The notes under the pieces are model-generated. The model was not told where the DNA came from, did no database searches, and saw only the letters and a program-made list of their open reading frames with translations. 59,382 nucleotides of DNA from Planctomycetota bacterium (lineage in GTDB: Bacteria > Planctomycetota > B15-G4 > JADJEK01): assembly GCA_016709145.1 (NCBI GenBank), contig JADJEK010000016.1, positions 1 to 59,382 on the forward strand. The letters are read 5' to 3'. The number at the start of each line of letters is the position of its first letter. The first letter of the stretch is position 1. A program made the translations under genes and the position numbers. Positions 41,387-50,762 of this stretch are shown here, one piece after another.

Positions 41387-42994
41387 TCACCACTTTGGTG
41401 GAAATAGGTCGATAAACATGACGCCCGGCGTCCCGACGCGAGTGGCCGCAACGGCCATTTCCAGCGCATCAGGCCCGTCGTCGTGCGCCGCCTTTGGAAA
41501 CTGCCGCAGCTGTTCGATCAGGGTGCGGTGCTTCCTGCTGAATTGCATACGTCCGCTCGAAATGAGCGGTTCGAGCGATTCGATCCGGCCCTTCTTGTCG
41601 GTTGTGTGTTTGAGAGGATGGATGCGCAGGCCGGCATTTTGGTTCGCGACCTCTCGCTTCAACTCAGTCGCTAGGAAGTCTTGAAACTGGTTGGTCTCGA
41701 TCGCGAAGCGCGAGTACTTCCTGATTCGGTGGAACTCGATGATTGTGCTGATCGTCTCGCGCGGCTTGAGTTTTCGAATGTCGGCGTCCACGACGTAGAG
41801 GACGCCGGTAGGGCGGTGCTTCAGCAGCGTGACGATCGCGGTGTCGTCGTGAATCCCGCCTTCACGACCAAGGCTGGGGTCGCATGCGCCATACACCGAA
41901 ACGGAGCTTCCCAACTTGGCGAGCAGCTCCGCGTCGGTTCGAAACTGGTCGTCCCAGTACGTGAACTCGTTGGAGCGGAAGAAGCAGGTCGACGGATCGA
42001 CCGGCTCGTTCTGCTTTTCTGAGTCGAAGCTGGCCTGGCCTTCGCGAACTCGAAGTTCCATGAGGTCGCGATAGGACTCGTGCTCGTGCCAGAGCACGTT
42101 CGTGCCCTCCAGCATGTCGTTCTCGTGCACAGCGAAGAACGCCTTCGCGGCCTGCGGACCCATCTGGCCCTCGTGTTCTTCGCGGCACGCATAGATCGCT
42201 TGCCACTTGTCCCACAAGTCATTGCGCGGCGAGAACGACAAGACCGCCTGATACTTGCTCGTGGTCCACCCCGGGAAGTCGGAGGTGCCGTTGCCGTCGC
42301 CGACAAGTCGTGCAAGCAGCGCGTCGTAGTGGAGGATTGTGCCAACCACGACGATGTTGGTCGTCGTCATCGTGCCGGCCTTCAGCAGCGCCTTCTCGAA
42401 CCACGCCCGCTTGCTCTCGCGCTGTTCCGCGGAGGCGACCTCAGCCTCGTTCTCGATGTCGTCAAGGATGATTAGCGTCGGGCGATGCTCCTGGTGCTTG
42501 CGGCCGCGGATCTTCTGCCCTGCGCCAAGCGCCATGACCTTCACGGTGTGTCGCGTGATGATCTCGCGCCGGCGCCAGCGCTTAGGAGAAGGCCTGCGGC
42601 CAGGCGGCTCGGACGCTTCCGGAAAGTCCGAAGCCAGGCGCTCGTTCGACTCGAGCTCGTTCTTCACGTTGGTCAGCAGGTCCTCCGCCTGGTCGCCGGT
42701 GTTCGAAACCAAGACGACGAACGGCTCCTTGCGAAAGCAGACGCACCAGAGCACGTAGGCGAGACTCACGAGGGTGGTCTTGGCATGTCCGCGCGGGGCG
42801 GCGATCGCGATGCGCGCGCCTCGCTGGTCCGTCGCCTCTTGCAACCGGGCGAACATGTCGAGGTGCATCTGCGACGCCGGCGACTTGAAGTGCTGCGCCA
42901 GATAGAAGCGTGCGAACGCCTCCAAGGAGTCCTTCGAGAGGTCGCGACGCAGGCGCGAGAGTTCTGTTTGCGGGGACGGAGACGCCGCGCTCAT
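41387..42994 (-). CDS. terL: Phage terminase large subunit
   Basis: A 535-residue packaging motor. The ATPase has a Walker A variant A66-PRGHAK-T73-T and Walker B LIILDD (D178-D179), with the coupling motif near VVVGTILHYD. The C-terminal RNase H-like nuclease shows VYGACDPSLGREGG (first Asp), FAIETNQFQ and DDGPDALEMAVA (last Asp). The length is typical of TerL. The start overlaps the stop of the small-subunit gene by 4 nt. No portal, capsid or protease gene follows; the next gene downstream is the recombinase. Confidence 0.9.
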   Translation of the reverse strand: MSAASPSPQTELSRLRRDLSKDSLEAFARFYLAQHFKSPASQMHLDMFARLQEATDQRGARIAIAAPRGHAKTTLVSLAYVLWCVCFRKEPFVVLVSNTGDQAEDLLTNVKNELESNERLASDFPEASEPPGRRPSPKRWRRREIITRHTVKVMALGAGQKIRGRKHQEHRPTLIILDDIENEAEVASAEQRESKRAWFEKALLKAGTMTTTNIVVVGTILHYDALLARLVGDGNGTSDFPGWTTSKYQAVLSFSPRNDLWDKWQAIYACREEHEGQMGPQAAKAFFAVHENDMLEGTNVLWHEHESYRDLMELRVREGQASFDSEKQNEPVDPSTCFFRSNEFTYWDDQFRTDAELLAKLGSSVSVYGACDPSLGREGGIHDDTAIVTLLKHRPTGVLYVVDADIRKLKPRETISTIIEFHRIRKYSRFAIETNQFQDFLATELKREVANQNAGLRIHPLKHTTDKKGRIESLEPLISSGRMQFSRKHRTLIEQLRQFPKAAHDDGPDALEMAVAATRVGTPGVMFIDLFPPKW

Positions 42995-43656
42995 GCGGTG
43001 CCTCCGCGCGTGCTCGCGTCGACGTCTTTCGTGGGACTGCCCTTGCTATCCGGAGCGGTGGCGACCTGCGGTACGAGTCTGCTGCGGATTGCGCCGAGGC
43101 GAGCATCGAGCCCGGGGGTGTCGGCCAGCTCGATGTCTTTCGTGATGGTCTCAATCTCGCGCAGTTCGCTGAGTAACTCGTCTCCCTTCATGCGGTGCGT
43201 GAGTTCGGCTTGGACCTGGGTCACCGCGCTCGGGAGGAACCCGAGTCCCTGGAGGGTCCGGACGAGGTCGCGCACGACTTCCCACGCGGCCCTCTCAGCG
43301 GCGATTCGATCGGCTGGCATGCTGTCCTTGTCGCGGCCCAAACGACGCAAGCGCATGCGCGCGATCTCGCCCTCTTGCATCAGCATGCCGACCATGCGGG
43401 AGACAAACTTAGGGTCGCTCGTCGCGTTGTGTTCTTCGCGCAGTTCGGCGATGTCGCGCCGGACCGTGCGCACCGACACCGAGAGCAGTTCGGCGACCTC
43501 GACCGCGCCCCAGCCCTCGGCGTGCAGGTGCTCCACGCACGCGCGTCGCTCCGGGCCGGCAAGTGATGACGCAGCGAACTCTCCCTCCTTGATCGCGCGG
43601 ATGAGGGCGATGGAGGAGCGCTCGATAGAGGATTCGGGCGTCCGTTTCGTCTTCAT
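42991..43656 (-). CDS. Probable phage terminase small subunit (HTH protein)
   Basis: A 221-residue protein. An N-terminal helix-turn-helix (EGWGAVEVAELLSVSVRTVR, about 47-66) is followed by long helices (RRDIAELREEHNATSDPKF, EIARMRLRRLGRD) as in small terminases that bind the packaging site. The assignment rests on these features and on its place directly before terL, with ATGA overlaps on both sides (to the ParB-methyltransferase gene and to terL). The Pro/Asp-rich tail has no known motif. Confidence 0.7.
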   Translation of the reverse strand: MKTKRTPESSIERSSIALIRAIKEGEFAASSLAGPERRACVEHLHAEGWGAVEVAELLSVSVRTVRRDIAELREEHNATSDPKFVSRMVGMLMQEGEIARMRLRRLGRDKDSMPADRIAAERAAWEVVRDLVRTLQGLGFLPSAVTQVQAELTHRMKGDELLSELREIETITKDIELADTPGLDARLGAIRSRLVPQVATAPDSKGSPTKDVDASTRGGTA

Positions 43657-44930
43657 CGCGCACCTAGAGGGGCGCCGTAGCGCTTGAGGAGCTTCGCGTT
43701 CACGGTCTTGGGACCAGTCAGCGCGATGAAGCGGCGCACGATGACGTCGCAATACTTCGGTTCGATCTCGATGCCGAAGCAGCGGCGGCCCTTCCGGGCC
43801 GCGGCAATCAGCGTCGTCCCGCTGCCGAGGAAGGGGTCGAGCACGAGGTCGCCGGGACGCGATGAGTTACGGATCGCGCGCTCGGCGAGCGGCAGCGCCT
43901 TTTGGGTTGGGTGCTTGTACGTGCCTGTGCGATCGCGCGAGATCGACCACAGCGTTGATTCGTTCTTCGGTCCGAAGAACCGATGCGGTGCGCCCTTTTT
44001 CCAGCCGTACAAGCAGAACTCTGTCTGCTCGTTGAAGTCCCCGAAGCCCGGCGAGAACGATTCCTTCGCCCACGTCAGCACGGTCGAGCAGTGCAGGTCG
44101 TGCTGACGGAACACGTCGTGCATCAGGCCGAAGCTCGCGTGGCCGTGCCAAACGTAGAGCGCGGCACCGGGCGCGAGCGCGTCCACGCATGCGATCATGA
44201 ATGATCGAAACCACGTCGCGTACTTCTCGGGTTTCAGTGCGTCGCTCTGGATCGGCATCCACACGGCCGAGCGGCGCTTCGCGCGCGGCGCGGTCGGTCG
44301 TTGCGACGCGCTGTACGAGACGTTGTACGGTGGATCGGAGAACAGCAGCGCTGCCTTCTCGCCGCGTAGGAGTCTCGCGTAACTCTCCGGCTTCGTGGCA
44401 TCGCCACACAGGACTCGGTGGGGGCCGATCTCGATCAGCTCGCCTGCTTTCGTGATCGCGCTGCGCGAGTCGGCGAGCGCGGCGTCCGGATCGAACGACT
44501 CGTCGGCGGAGTCCGCATCAGACGCGACCTTCGCGAGCAGTTGCTCGACGTCGGGCAAGTCGAAACCCGTGAGTTCGACGTCGATGTCCGGCATGTTCGT
44601 GATCTCGTCAAGCAGCTCGGCGAGCTTGCGGTCATCCCACCGACCGGCGATGCGATTGAGCGCGACGTTGAGCGCCTTTTCCTTCGCGAGCGTCAGATTG
44701 ACGACGCTGACGTCGACGTCCTTCGCGCCTTGCGCGAGCAGGATCTGGAATCGCTGGTGACCGCCGACGAGGTTGCGGGTGCGCTTGTTCCAGACCAGCG
44801 GCTCGACGAGACCGAACTCGTCGAGGCTGCGCAGGATGCGTCCGTACTCCGGGTCTTCGGGGCGAAGTGAGCGGCGCGGGTTGTACGGCGCCAGCTGGAT
44901 TCTGCTGATTGCAACTTTCTCGACGCGCAT
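43653..44930 (-). CDS. ParB/sulfiredoxin-domain DNA methyltransferase fusion
   Basis: A 425-residue fusion common in phages. Residues 1-130 are ParB-like (ISRIQLAPYNPRRSLRPEDP, LVGGHQRFQILLAQG). From about 165 a DNA amino-methyltransferase of the beta class follows: the catalytic D199-P-P-Y202 in LFSDPPYNVSY, and the AdoMet-binding DPFLGSGTTLIAAARKGRRC near residue 375. It should methylate adenine-N6 or cytosine-N4 in phage DNA. GGAGG lies 5 nt before the ATG at 44930 and is caught in a hairpin. A longer frame to 45023 lacks support. It is translationally coupled to the small terminase gene. Confidence 0.9.
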   Translation of the reverse strand: MRVEKVAISRIQLAPYNPRRSLRPEDPEYGRILRSLDEFGLVEPLVWNKRTRNLVGGHQRFQILLAQGAKDVDVSVVNLTLAKEKALNVALNRIAGRWDDRKLAELLDEITNMPDIDVELTGFDLPDVEQLLAKVASDADSADESFDPDAALADSRSAITKAGELIEIGPHRVLCGDATKPESYARLLRGEKAALLFSDPPYNVSYSASQRPTAPRAKRRSAVWMPIQSDALKPEKYATWFRSFMIACVDALAPGAALYVWHGHASFGLMHDVFRQHDLHCSTVLTWAKESFSPGFGDFNEQTEFCLYGWKKGAPHRFFGPKNESTLWSISRDRTGTYKHPTQKALPLAERAIRNSSRPGDLVLDPFLGSGTTLIAAARKGRRCFGIEIEPKYCDVIVRRFIALTGPKTVNAKLLKRYGAPLGAR

Positions 44931-44935
44931 CGGAA

Positions 44936-44964
44936 CCTCCGAATCTCTGGTTGAGCTTCGGAGG
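44936..44964 (-). promoter_or_regulatory. Hairpin sequestering the ParB-methyltransferase Shine-Dalgarno
   Basis: In the mRNA CCUCCGAA (44964-44957) pairs perfectly with UUCGGAGG (44943-44936) around a 13-nt loop. The 3' strand is the ribosome site itself, 5 nt before the start codon. Opening of the stem would be needed for translation of this gene and the coupled terminase genes. Confidence 0.6.
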
Positions 44965-45049
44965 CATGAGTAGGTCGCTCGGCGTCGCGCAGGAATCCCG
45001 CAGACGTGACGCGTTAGTGACATGTTTGTGACGCGACGGCGCTCGACGG

Positions 45050-45745
45050 CTATCCCGGAGGTGCTGCATCAGGAGGAGGCGCGTCGGTCCTGTAGTACCC
45101 CCGTTTGCCGACGTTTTCGATCGGACGGCCGTCGCTCCGCATGCGTTGAATCGCCTTGCGAATCGCCATCTCCTCCCGGCCGAGTTTGTGAGCGATCTCC
45201 GCGGCGCTAAATGCACGCCCCTTCAACAGTTTCCAGATATCCAGCGAGTCCGGTGGAAGCGGTCTCGACCGATTCGTTGCCGCCTGAAGCGCGGAGCCCA
45301 TGCGACGCAGATGCGCGAGCGCCTCGTCGATCGCGTACTGGCAGTCTTTCACATTTCCGAAATGGCGGGACCACCGATTCGGGTCGCCAAGGTCGAGGTG
45401 ATTCGGCCAACTGCCTTCGAGAAGCTGCAAATGGCGAAGTTTGTAGGAAAGGTCTGAAAGCAGATCGTTCCAGACGGACAGTTGTCCAGCGGTCTCGGCA
45501 TTCACGAGCACACGACGACTCGCCGCATCGAAACGGTCCCTGTAGTAACCGTTGAGGATCGTCTGAATCTCCGCGAGAGTTGGAAACGTGCCATCGGGGC
45601 GTGGACCCACCGAGACGACGCCCTTGTCCTTGAGCGCGCGCAACCAGTCCCCGCACAGGTGCGCAAGATCACTCACCGGGTCCTTGGTTTGGCGCCGCTT
45701 CGGCATTGCCGCGATCAGCGCGCGCTGCACAGCGTTGACCGCCAT
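45050..45745 (-). CDS. Hypothetical protein with C-terminal winged-helix-like domain
   Basis: A 231-residue protein upstream of the ParB-methyltransferase gene. GGAGGG lies just before the ATG at 45745. The central part is helical and aromatic (LSVWNDLLSDLSYKLRHLQL, DPNRWSRHFGNVKDC). The C-terminal 60 residues look like a winged helix: WKLLKGRAFSAAEIAHKLGR, then EEMAIRKAIQRMRSDG and RGYYRTD. It may regulate the phage-derived genes, but no family is recognised. 119 nt separate it from the next gene. Confidence 0.65.
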   Translation of the reverse strand: MAVNAVQRALIAAMPKRRQTKDPVSDLAHLCGDWLRALKDKGVVSVGPRPDGTFPTLAEIQTILNGYYRDRFDAASRRVLVNAETAGQLSVWNDLLSDLSYKLRHLQLLEGSWPNHLDLGDPNRWSRHFGNVKDCQYAIDEALAHLRRMGSALQAATNRSRPLPPDSLDIWKLLKGRAFSAAEIAHKLGREEMAIRKAIQRMRSDGRPIENVGKRGYYRTDAPPPDAAPPG

Positions 45746-45906
45746 GTTGACCCTCCACGTACTAGAGCACAAACGCGCAAGAATCGACGCAACGGCATGG
45801 TCGACTTCTCAAATCGCGATCGCAAGAGAAGTCGGCGTCGTGCTTTGGGAAGTGCATCGAACCGCTGCGGCTCAAGGGAGTACGTCACCGCCCGTGCCAG
45901 GAGGGG

Positions 45907-46239
45907 TCAACCTTGCGCGTCTGGGGCCGTATGTTGAATCGGCCGCCAGAGATCCCCAATGGGCTCAAGTTCGACGGCAGTGGGCGTCAGGTGAAGCTGG
46001 CACCGAAGAAGCAAGAAGCCGATTCCGTACCTGTCAGTGCGAAATTCGCGGATCTGGTCCCACCCGAGGAACCGCGCGTGGCTAGTTCGCGGGTTACTGA
46101 CCGTAATACCATCGCCGTCGTACAGGGGCTCAACGATCCAGACATCGTCGATCTGTTCGCGTTGAAGAAACCGCGTGGGCACGGGTCGCAGGCGAACGCG
46201 CTGGTAAGGGTGTTTGCGAAAAGCCGCCTTGTTGACCAT
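45907..46239 (-). CDS. Hypothetical 110-residue protein
   Basis: A small protein beginning MVNKAAFRKHPYQRVRLRPV. It continues QREQIDDVWIVEPLYDGDGI and GWDQIREFRTDRYGIGFLLL, a strand-rich pattern with natural composition. I prefer it to the overlapping plus-strand frame (45913-46476), which turns into Arg/Ser-rich text. No family is recognised. It lies between the phage-derived block and the STAND nuclease gene, all on the same strand. Confidence 0.5.
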   Translation of the reverse strand: MVNKAAFRKHPYQRVRLRPVPTRFLQREQIDDVWIVEPLYDGDGITVSNPRTSHARFLGWDQIREFRTDRYGIGFLLLRCQLHLTPTAVELEPIGDLWRPIQHTAPDAQG

Positions 46240-46472
46240 CTCTCGAATTCCCTGGAGTGCGAGCCGAAGTCGGGAATCGCAGCACAGCGATCCGCGCGGT
46301 GGGGATGCCGCATTCTACTCCTCCTGGCTCGCGGCGTTCCAGGTCTTGAGCGATCTCGCCTCGCGGCGCAGCGCAGGACGGCTTTCGGTGACTTGGAATC
46401 AACGCGGCGACCGGCGACGTTCGAGATGCGCGACTGGACTACGACGCCCCGGTCGTTCAACCGACTTCAAGG

Positions 46473-49400
46473 TTAGTCCTCATCCTCCAGCACCCAGCGC
46501 TGAGCCTGGTCAGTAGCCTCTCTTGCCAACTGCTCATAGAATTGCCGCTCTGGAGACCCCAAAGGTAAAGTCGCCGCCAACATCAATGCTTGTTCACGGA
46601 CGGCGATGTCTTGTGGCGCGGCCCTTCCAAACCCCGACATGCGCAATCCGTCCAAAGCGATGCTCGTGAACCTGAAACAGGCTTGGCGGTACGCCATGGC
46701 CGAGGTCGCGTACGCCTGTCGCACGCAATGCTGAACAAACGCCGAATAAGAAAACACGAAGCTCGGAGAGTCGCGTTCGAGCAGAGCGAGTGCCTCGACT
46801 AACTTTCCCTCGTCGCCCGAATCAATCCACTCCAAAATGACAGCTTGTACCGACGCATCGAAGCCCAGGGCGACAGCGTGAAAGAGATGTGGAAGCCACC
46901 AGCGCTGAGTCTCACTTGCGACCAGCAATTCGTCGCGAACCGCCTTTAAGTGAGCTTTGCGACCGGTGGCTGCTTGAAACCCGATCAAACTTGGATTGAA
47001 GCCGAGATGCGGGATTGGGGGCGTGTCGCTATCCGAAGCGCCTCGGACGCGTCGCATAAGAAAGGCGAGCAAGCTGTCCGGAATGCGTTTCGATGCTTCA
47101 GCAAGAAATGCAGCGATGTAGTAGCTGTCGAGGCGGATGCCGTCGAGCCTATCGACGAGCGCGGTCATGTCGTCGTCGGTTAGCGAGGTAAGAAGTGGGC
47201 CGTTTTGCGGACAGATGACAGAAAAGAGGTCGCTTGCGATGGCCTGGCTTCGAGCGACATTTACCTCCAGGACAAGCCGACGCGCCGCGGCTGGCTTGGT
47301 AGCCCCGAGCTGACGAAGCGCTCGAGCGGCGACTGCGCGCACATCATCAGCGCCATGCCTCAGCAGGCGCTCAAGAAGCTCTGGTTCTGCGCCTAGCGGG
47401 GGATGGTTTGAAATCTCGAGGGCTCTCGCAACGCCGTGGCAAAGAACATGGTGACCGCTCGCGACAGCGGCGAGGGCAAGCTGAGATCCCTTCGGAGCGC
47501 TCGCCCGCGCGGCCTCCATCAGCAGTAGTGTGAACCAGCCTGCGAGCGGCTCGTCGGGCCTTCGAAGCGCGTGCTCCGCAAGTTCCACCGACAGCGTCGG
47601 CGACCGTTCCCAGAGAGCCCGGAAGAACTCTGCCGCGGAATCGGGACGAAGGCCTGCTACGTCGAGCAGGCGGACCGCGGAATTGAGTCGATCTGCAAGT
47701 TCGCTTGAATCCGGGTGCGCGACCACTAATTGGTCGGCCACCTCGGGGATGAGCTGTTTGACGGGTCGAAGGTGGCCGAGGACAGGACTTGGTAGGTATT
47801 GCGACCCCGGGTGTTCCCAATCATGCTCGGTAAGTACACGGATCAGATCCACTTCTCGGTCTTGTGGGATAACACTCACGACTTCAAGCGCGTCCGGAAA
47901 GAGCGCAGTTTGATTAGTGAAAAATACGCGATCACGCACGACCTGAACTATTCGGGTGCGAATCACTGGATGAGTGGTGCGCTGGGCGATCTCTAGCAGC
48001 AACGCAAGGACCCGGCGCTGTTCGGGGTGCCACCGCAGATGGTCCTCCGCGGCAATCTTGACGAATGGCGGTGCGTACAACGGCTGTAGCAATCGGGCAA
48101 GGCGCTCGATTCCACTAAGCGCAACGGGAGTGTTGTCGCTGATCGCACACTTTGCGAATACCTTGAGTCCGCGTTCTCGGATCGCCTGCAGGCCTTCCGT
48201 CAAATGAAGCGGAGCACCGCTTAGGACGACGCGATCTCGTCTCCACTCATCGAGGCGAAGCACTTTGGAAAAAAGTGGGTCAATGATTCCGAGTAGCTTG
48301 TCGATCCGGGCGGGATCGTTTTCCGCCACGAAGTGCCGTTCGACGAAATCCAAGACTGTCATCGGATGAGTGAACGGGATTCCCGGCTGGTACTCAGCGA
48401 ATCGCGCAATTACTGGCAGGGGGGCCGGAAGATCTCCAGATGGAAGTCGCTGCTCATCTCGTCCGAGCTTCCACAGGACTTCGCAGCACCGTGAGAGATG
48501 TTCTAGGTGGTACCCAGTGCGTCGAAGAAGCACTGGTAGAGCATACGGATACTTTAGGGAACGCGGCAGCTGGATCTCATCAGGCGCTCCGGGTGGCTCG
48601 GAGAGCGCGATATCGATGAGGTCGAGGACGGGCTTGGGCTGAAGGTAAGCCACGCCCTCGAGCTGTGTGAGGATCACGTCTCGCATTATGTGGGACGAGG
48701 CGCGAAATAGAGCCGTGATGTGAGCCCATATCTCCTTCAAGAGTTCTGTCGCGGTCCCCGAAAACTTCGTTGTACGCCAGTCAAGTTCTGCGAGGTTGCG
48801 TAGGAGCGAGGTGGTCGCCCCGCTCTCCACTCCCGGGAACGCACTGTAGACGCGCATTGCATAGCCAGTTGGTGCCCCGGCTCGCGTAGCGCAGGCTTCT
48901 TCAAGCAAGTAGTCCGCAAGCACATCTGGCGTGATCCGAACCTGGTTGCGTCGCCGCCGCAGCAGCGCCGAGCGCTCAAGCTTGTCAATCACTCGAACTA
49001 GCTCGTCCTTTGGCTCGGCAAGGAACGCTGATGCCGCCTCGAGGAACTGCTGGTTCCCGGTATCGACTGGAGCAACGGCCGAGAGGAGCCGGAGGAGCGC
49101 CTTTGCGAATCTCGGCTCGACGTCGTCACCGAGGTTGCCGAGCATCGCGTCCTGAAAGCGAACTAGTGCCTCGGCGCGGAAGTCGGCATCGCTCGCGAGG
49201 AGTTCAGGTGCCAGCTCCTTCGTGGCAAGCAGCCTGCCACCGATAACGATGACTAGCGGCGAATCCCGACCGACCGTCACGAGGTGTTCGGCATGTTGTT
49301 CGTATTCCGGCCCAAGTACGAGACGGGCGAGCGCTAGCACTTCCTCGCGGCTTAGATCGCCAAGTGTTGCCAGCACGGTTCTCCGTTCGAGCGGTACCGA

Positions 49401-50378
49401 CTGTTTCGCGAGCATCGCCCCAAGCGAATCGATCGCGTAGGGACGCGTGGCAAGTAACAACTTGACCTTGCCCCTGCCCCGCTTCGCAAAATCGGTGAGC
49501 TGGGAAGCCTCGCGCGTGTGGTGGTGCGCGTCGTCTAGAACGACGATGCATTCTTGTGGCAACTCAGCCAGCGCAGCGGCATCAATTACGACGTCGTTCG
49601 CCACGAATCGGAGCACCGCGTCAGGATGGGCATCCGTAGCCCGTTTCGCGAACTCCAAAAGCAAGCGACTCTTGCCGATGCCGCCGTGGCCGGGAACGAT
49701 TGCGACCAATGCTTCGGGATCGCGCAAGAACCCGTCGAGCTTGCCCAGCGTGTCGCGGCGCCCGACGAATGGCCAGACATGTCGGAGCAAGCCGTCGTTG
49801 TGCAGCAGCAGCTCGAAATAGTTCTGCCACGGAACAAACGCGCTATAGACCGGAACACCGAGGAACGGCGCGATCCAGGCTGCTCCAAAATGGACGCGAA
49901 CTAGCTCACGCGCGGCTTCCGGCGGGAGTTTGCGGACGGCGTTGCTGATGTCATCTATGTCCCAGCAGCTCCAACCATTCGTCGCATGAATCTCGTCGCG
50001 AATACTTGACGAGGCTTGACAGCTGAGGAGCAGGGTTTTCTTCGAAGCAGCAAAAGTTGCGGCGTCGAGTGCCGTCCTGCATTCGGAGCGCGCAAAGCTC
50101 GCGACGTGCTTGCATTGATAGACATGTTTGCATCCGTCCCGGAGATTCGCGATGAAGTCGATACCGAGTTGCTTGCTTCCCTTCCCGCCGTAGGCTTCGA
50201 CGAGCTGTACGCCGGGTAATTTCTCGATGAAGCACCGGCAAAATGCCTCGAACCGCTCCCATGTGAACTGCTCATCTCGAAGCGGAAGGCGCGAGCAAAG
50301 TGGCGTGACGGGGATGGGAGTCGGACCTAAACCCGATTCCAGTTCTGTTCGCGAATCGGCGGGTTTCGGTTCCTGCAT
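46473..50378 (-). CDS. Mrr-like nuclease fused to a STAND NTPase (Avs-like, probable anti-phage protein)
   Basis: A 1301-residue protein. GGAGG lies 8 nt before the ATG at 50378. Residues about 38-150 form an Mrr-like PD-(D/E)XK nuclease: VEAYGGKGSKQLGIDFIANL with D74, then VYQCKH with Q88-x-K90. Residues about 203-480 are a STAND/NB-ARC-type P-loop ATPase: FVGRRDTLGKLDGFL, Walker A G230-HGGIGK-S237 and Walker B CIVVLDD (D282-D283) followed by a DDAHHH box. The remaining 800 residues are helical repeats (for example DVRAVAARALRQLGATKPAA), the usual sensor part. Nuclease-STAND-repeat is the plan of Avs-type antiviral proteins, in which phage protein binding triggers nuclease activity; I infer the same role. 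Which Avs class it belongs to cannot be told by eye. Confidence 0.78.
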   Translation of the reverse strand: MQEPKPADSRTELESGLGPTPIPVTPLCSRLPLRDEQFTWERFEAFCRCFIEKLPGVQLVEAYGGKGSKQLGIDFIANLRDGCKHVYQCKHVASFARSECRTALDAATFAASKKTLLLSCQASSSIRDEIHATNGWSCWDIDDISNAVRKLPPEAARELVRVHFGAAWIAPFLGVPVYSAFVPWQNYFELLLHNDGLLRHVWPFVGRRDTLGKLDGFLRDPEALVAIVPGHGGIGKSRLLLEFAKRATDAHPDAVLRFVANDVVIDAAALAELPQECIVVLDDAHHHTREASQLTDFAKRGRGKVKLLLATRPYAIDSLGAMLAKQSVPLERRTVLATLGDLSREEVLALARLVLGPEYEQHAEHLVTVGRDSPLVIVIGGRLLATKELAPELLASDADFRAEALVRFQDAMLGNLGDDVEPRFAKALLRLLSAVAPVDTGNQQFLEAASAFLAEPKDELVRVIDKLERSALLRRRRNQVRITPDVLADYLLEEACATRAGAPTGYAMRVYSAFPGVESGATTSLLRNLAELDWRTTKFSGTATELLKEIWAHITALFRASSHIMRDVILTQLEGVAYLQPKPVLDLIDIALSEPPGAPDEIQLPRSLKYPYALPVLLRRTGYHLEHLSRCCEVLWKLGRDEQRLPSGDLPAPLPVIARFAEYQPGIPFTHPMTVLDFVERHFVAENDPARIDKLLGIIDPLFSKVLRLDEWRRDRVVLSGAPLHLTEGLQAIRERGLKVFAKCAISDNTPVALSGIERLARLLQPLYAPPFVKIAAEDHLRWHPEQRRVLALLLEIAQRTTHPVIRTRIVQVVRDRVFFTNQTALFPDALEVVSVIPQDREVDLIRVLTEHDWEHPGSQYLPSPVLGHLRPVKQLIPEVADQLVVAHPDSSELADRLNSAVRLLDVAGLRPDSAAEFFRALWERSPTLSVELAEHALRRPDEPLAGWFTLLLMEAARASAPKGSQLALAAVASGHHVLCHGVARALEISNHPPLGAEPELLERLLRHGADDVRAVAARALRQLGATKPAAARRLVLEVNVARSQAIASDLFSVICPQNGPLLTSLTDDDMTALVDRLDGIRLDSYYIAAFLAEASKRIPDSLLAFLMRRVRGASDSDTPPIPHLGFNPSLIGFQAATGRKAHLKAVRDELLVASETQRWWLPHLFHAVALGFDASVQAVILEWIDSGDEGKLVEALALLERDSPSFVFSYSAFVQHCVRQAYATSAMAYRQACFRFTSIALDGLRMSGFGRAAPQDIAVREQALMLAATLPLGSPERQFYEQLAREATDQAQRWVLEDED

Positions 50379-50762
50379 GCTCTGAGCCTCCCCTCGGTGA
50401 TTCAATCTCAACGATAAGGATGCACAACACCGTTTCCAGCGCTCGGAGGCGCGTCGGCACGATAGATGCCATCGGACATGAAGTCCGGGGGCATGGCTGG
50501 AATCCGTCCAACGCGTCCGAGCCGCGGACGCGTTGACATTCGGCTGAGCCGCACCGCTCGGCGCGCGTCGCTGCGACGCCTCCGTCGCTCGTGCGCGCGG
50601 ACGCCTGATGAGTTCCTGGACCCTATGGTCGGTAAGGGCGACCATTGGAGCCTAATGAGGAGACTGCGGGCTGCGCGGCCGACGGCGCGCCCTGATGGTC
50701 ATTGGTTGCGCTCTGGCAGACTCGTAGACTCGCGCTTCTCGTACGGTCGGTGAGGATCTGTA
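50379..50762. other. Divergent intergenic region with two hairpins
   Basis: No supported gene. CAACGCGTCCG (50509-50519) is inverted as CGGACGCGTTG (50525-50535) around 5 nt, a strong GC hairpin. ATGGTCG (50625-50631) is inverted as CGACCAT (50639-50645). The region divides the accessory block from the chromosomal-style radical SAM and glycosyltransferase genes and should hold promoters for both sides; it is also the likely right border of the accessory region. Confidence 0.5.

Noticed and set aside
45913..46476. Plus-strand frame of 187 residues
   Set aside because: Only its first half looks protein-like, and that half is antisense to a better minus-strand candidate at 45907-46239; the second half is Arg/Ser-rich.
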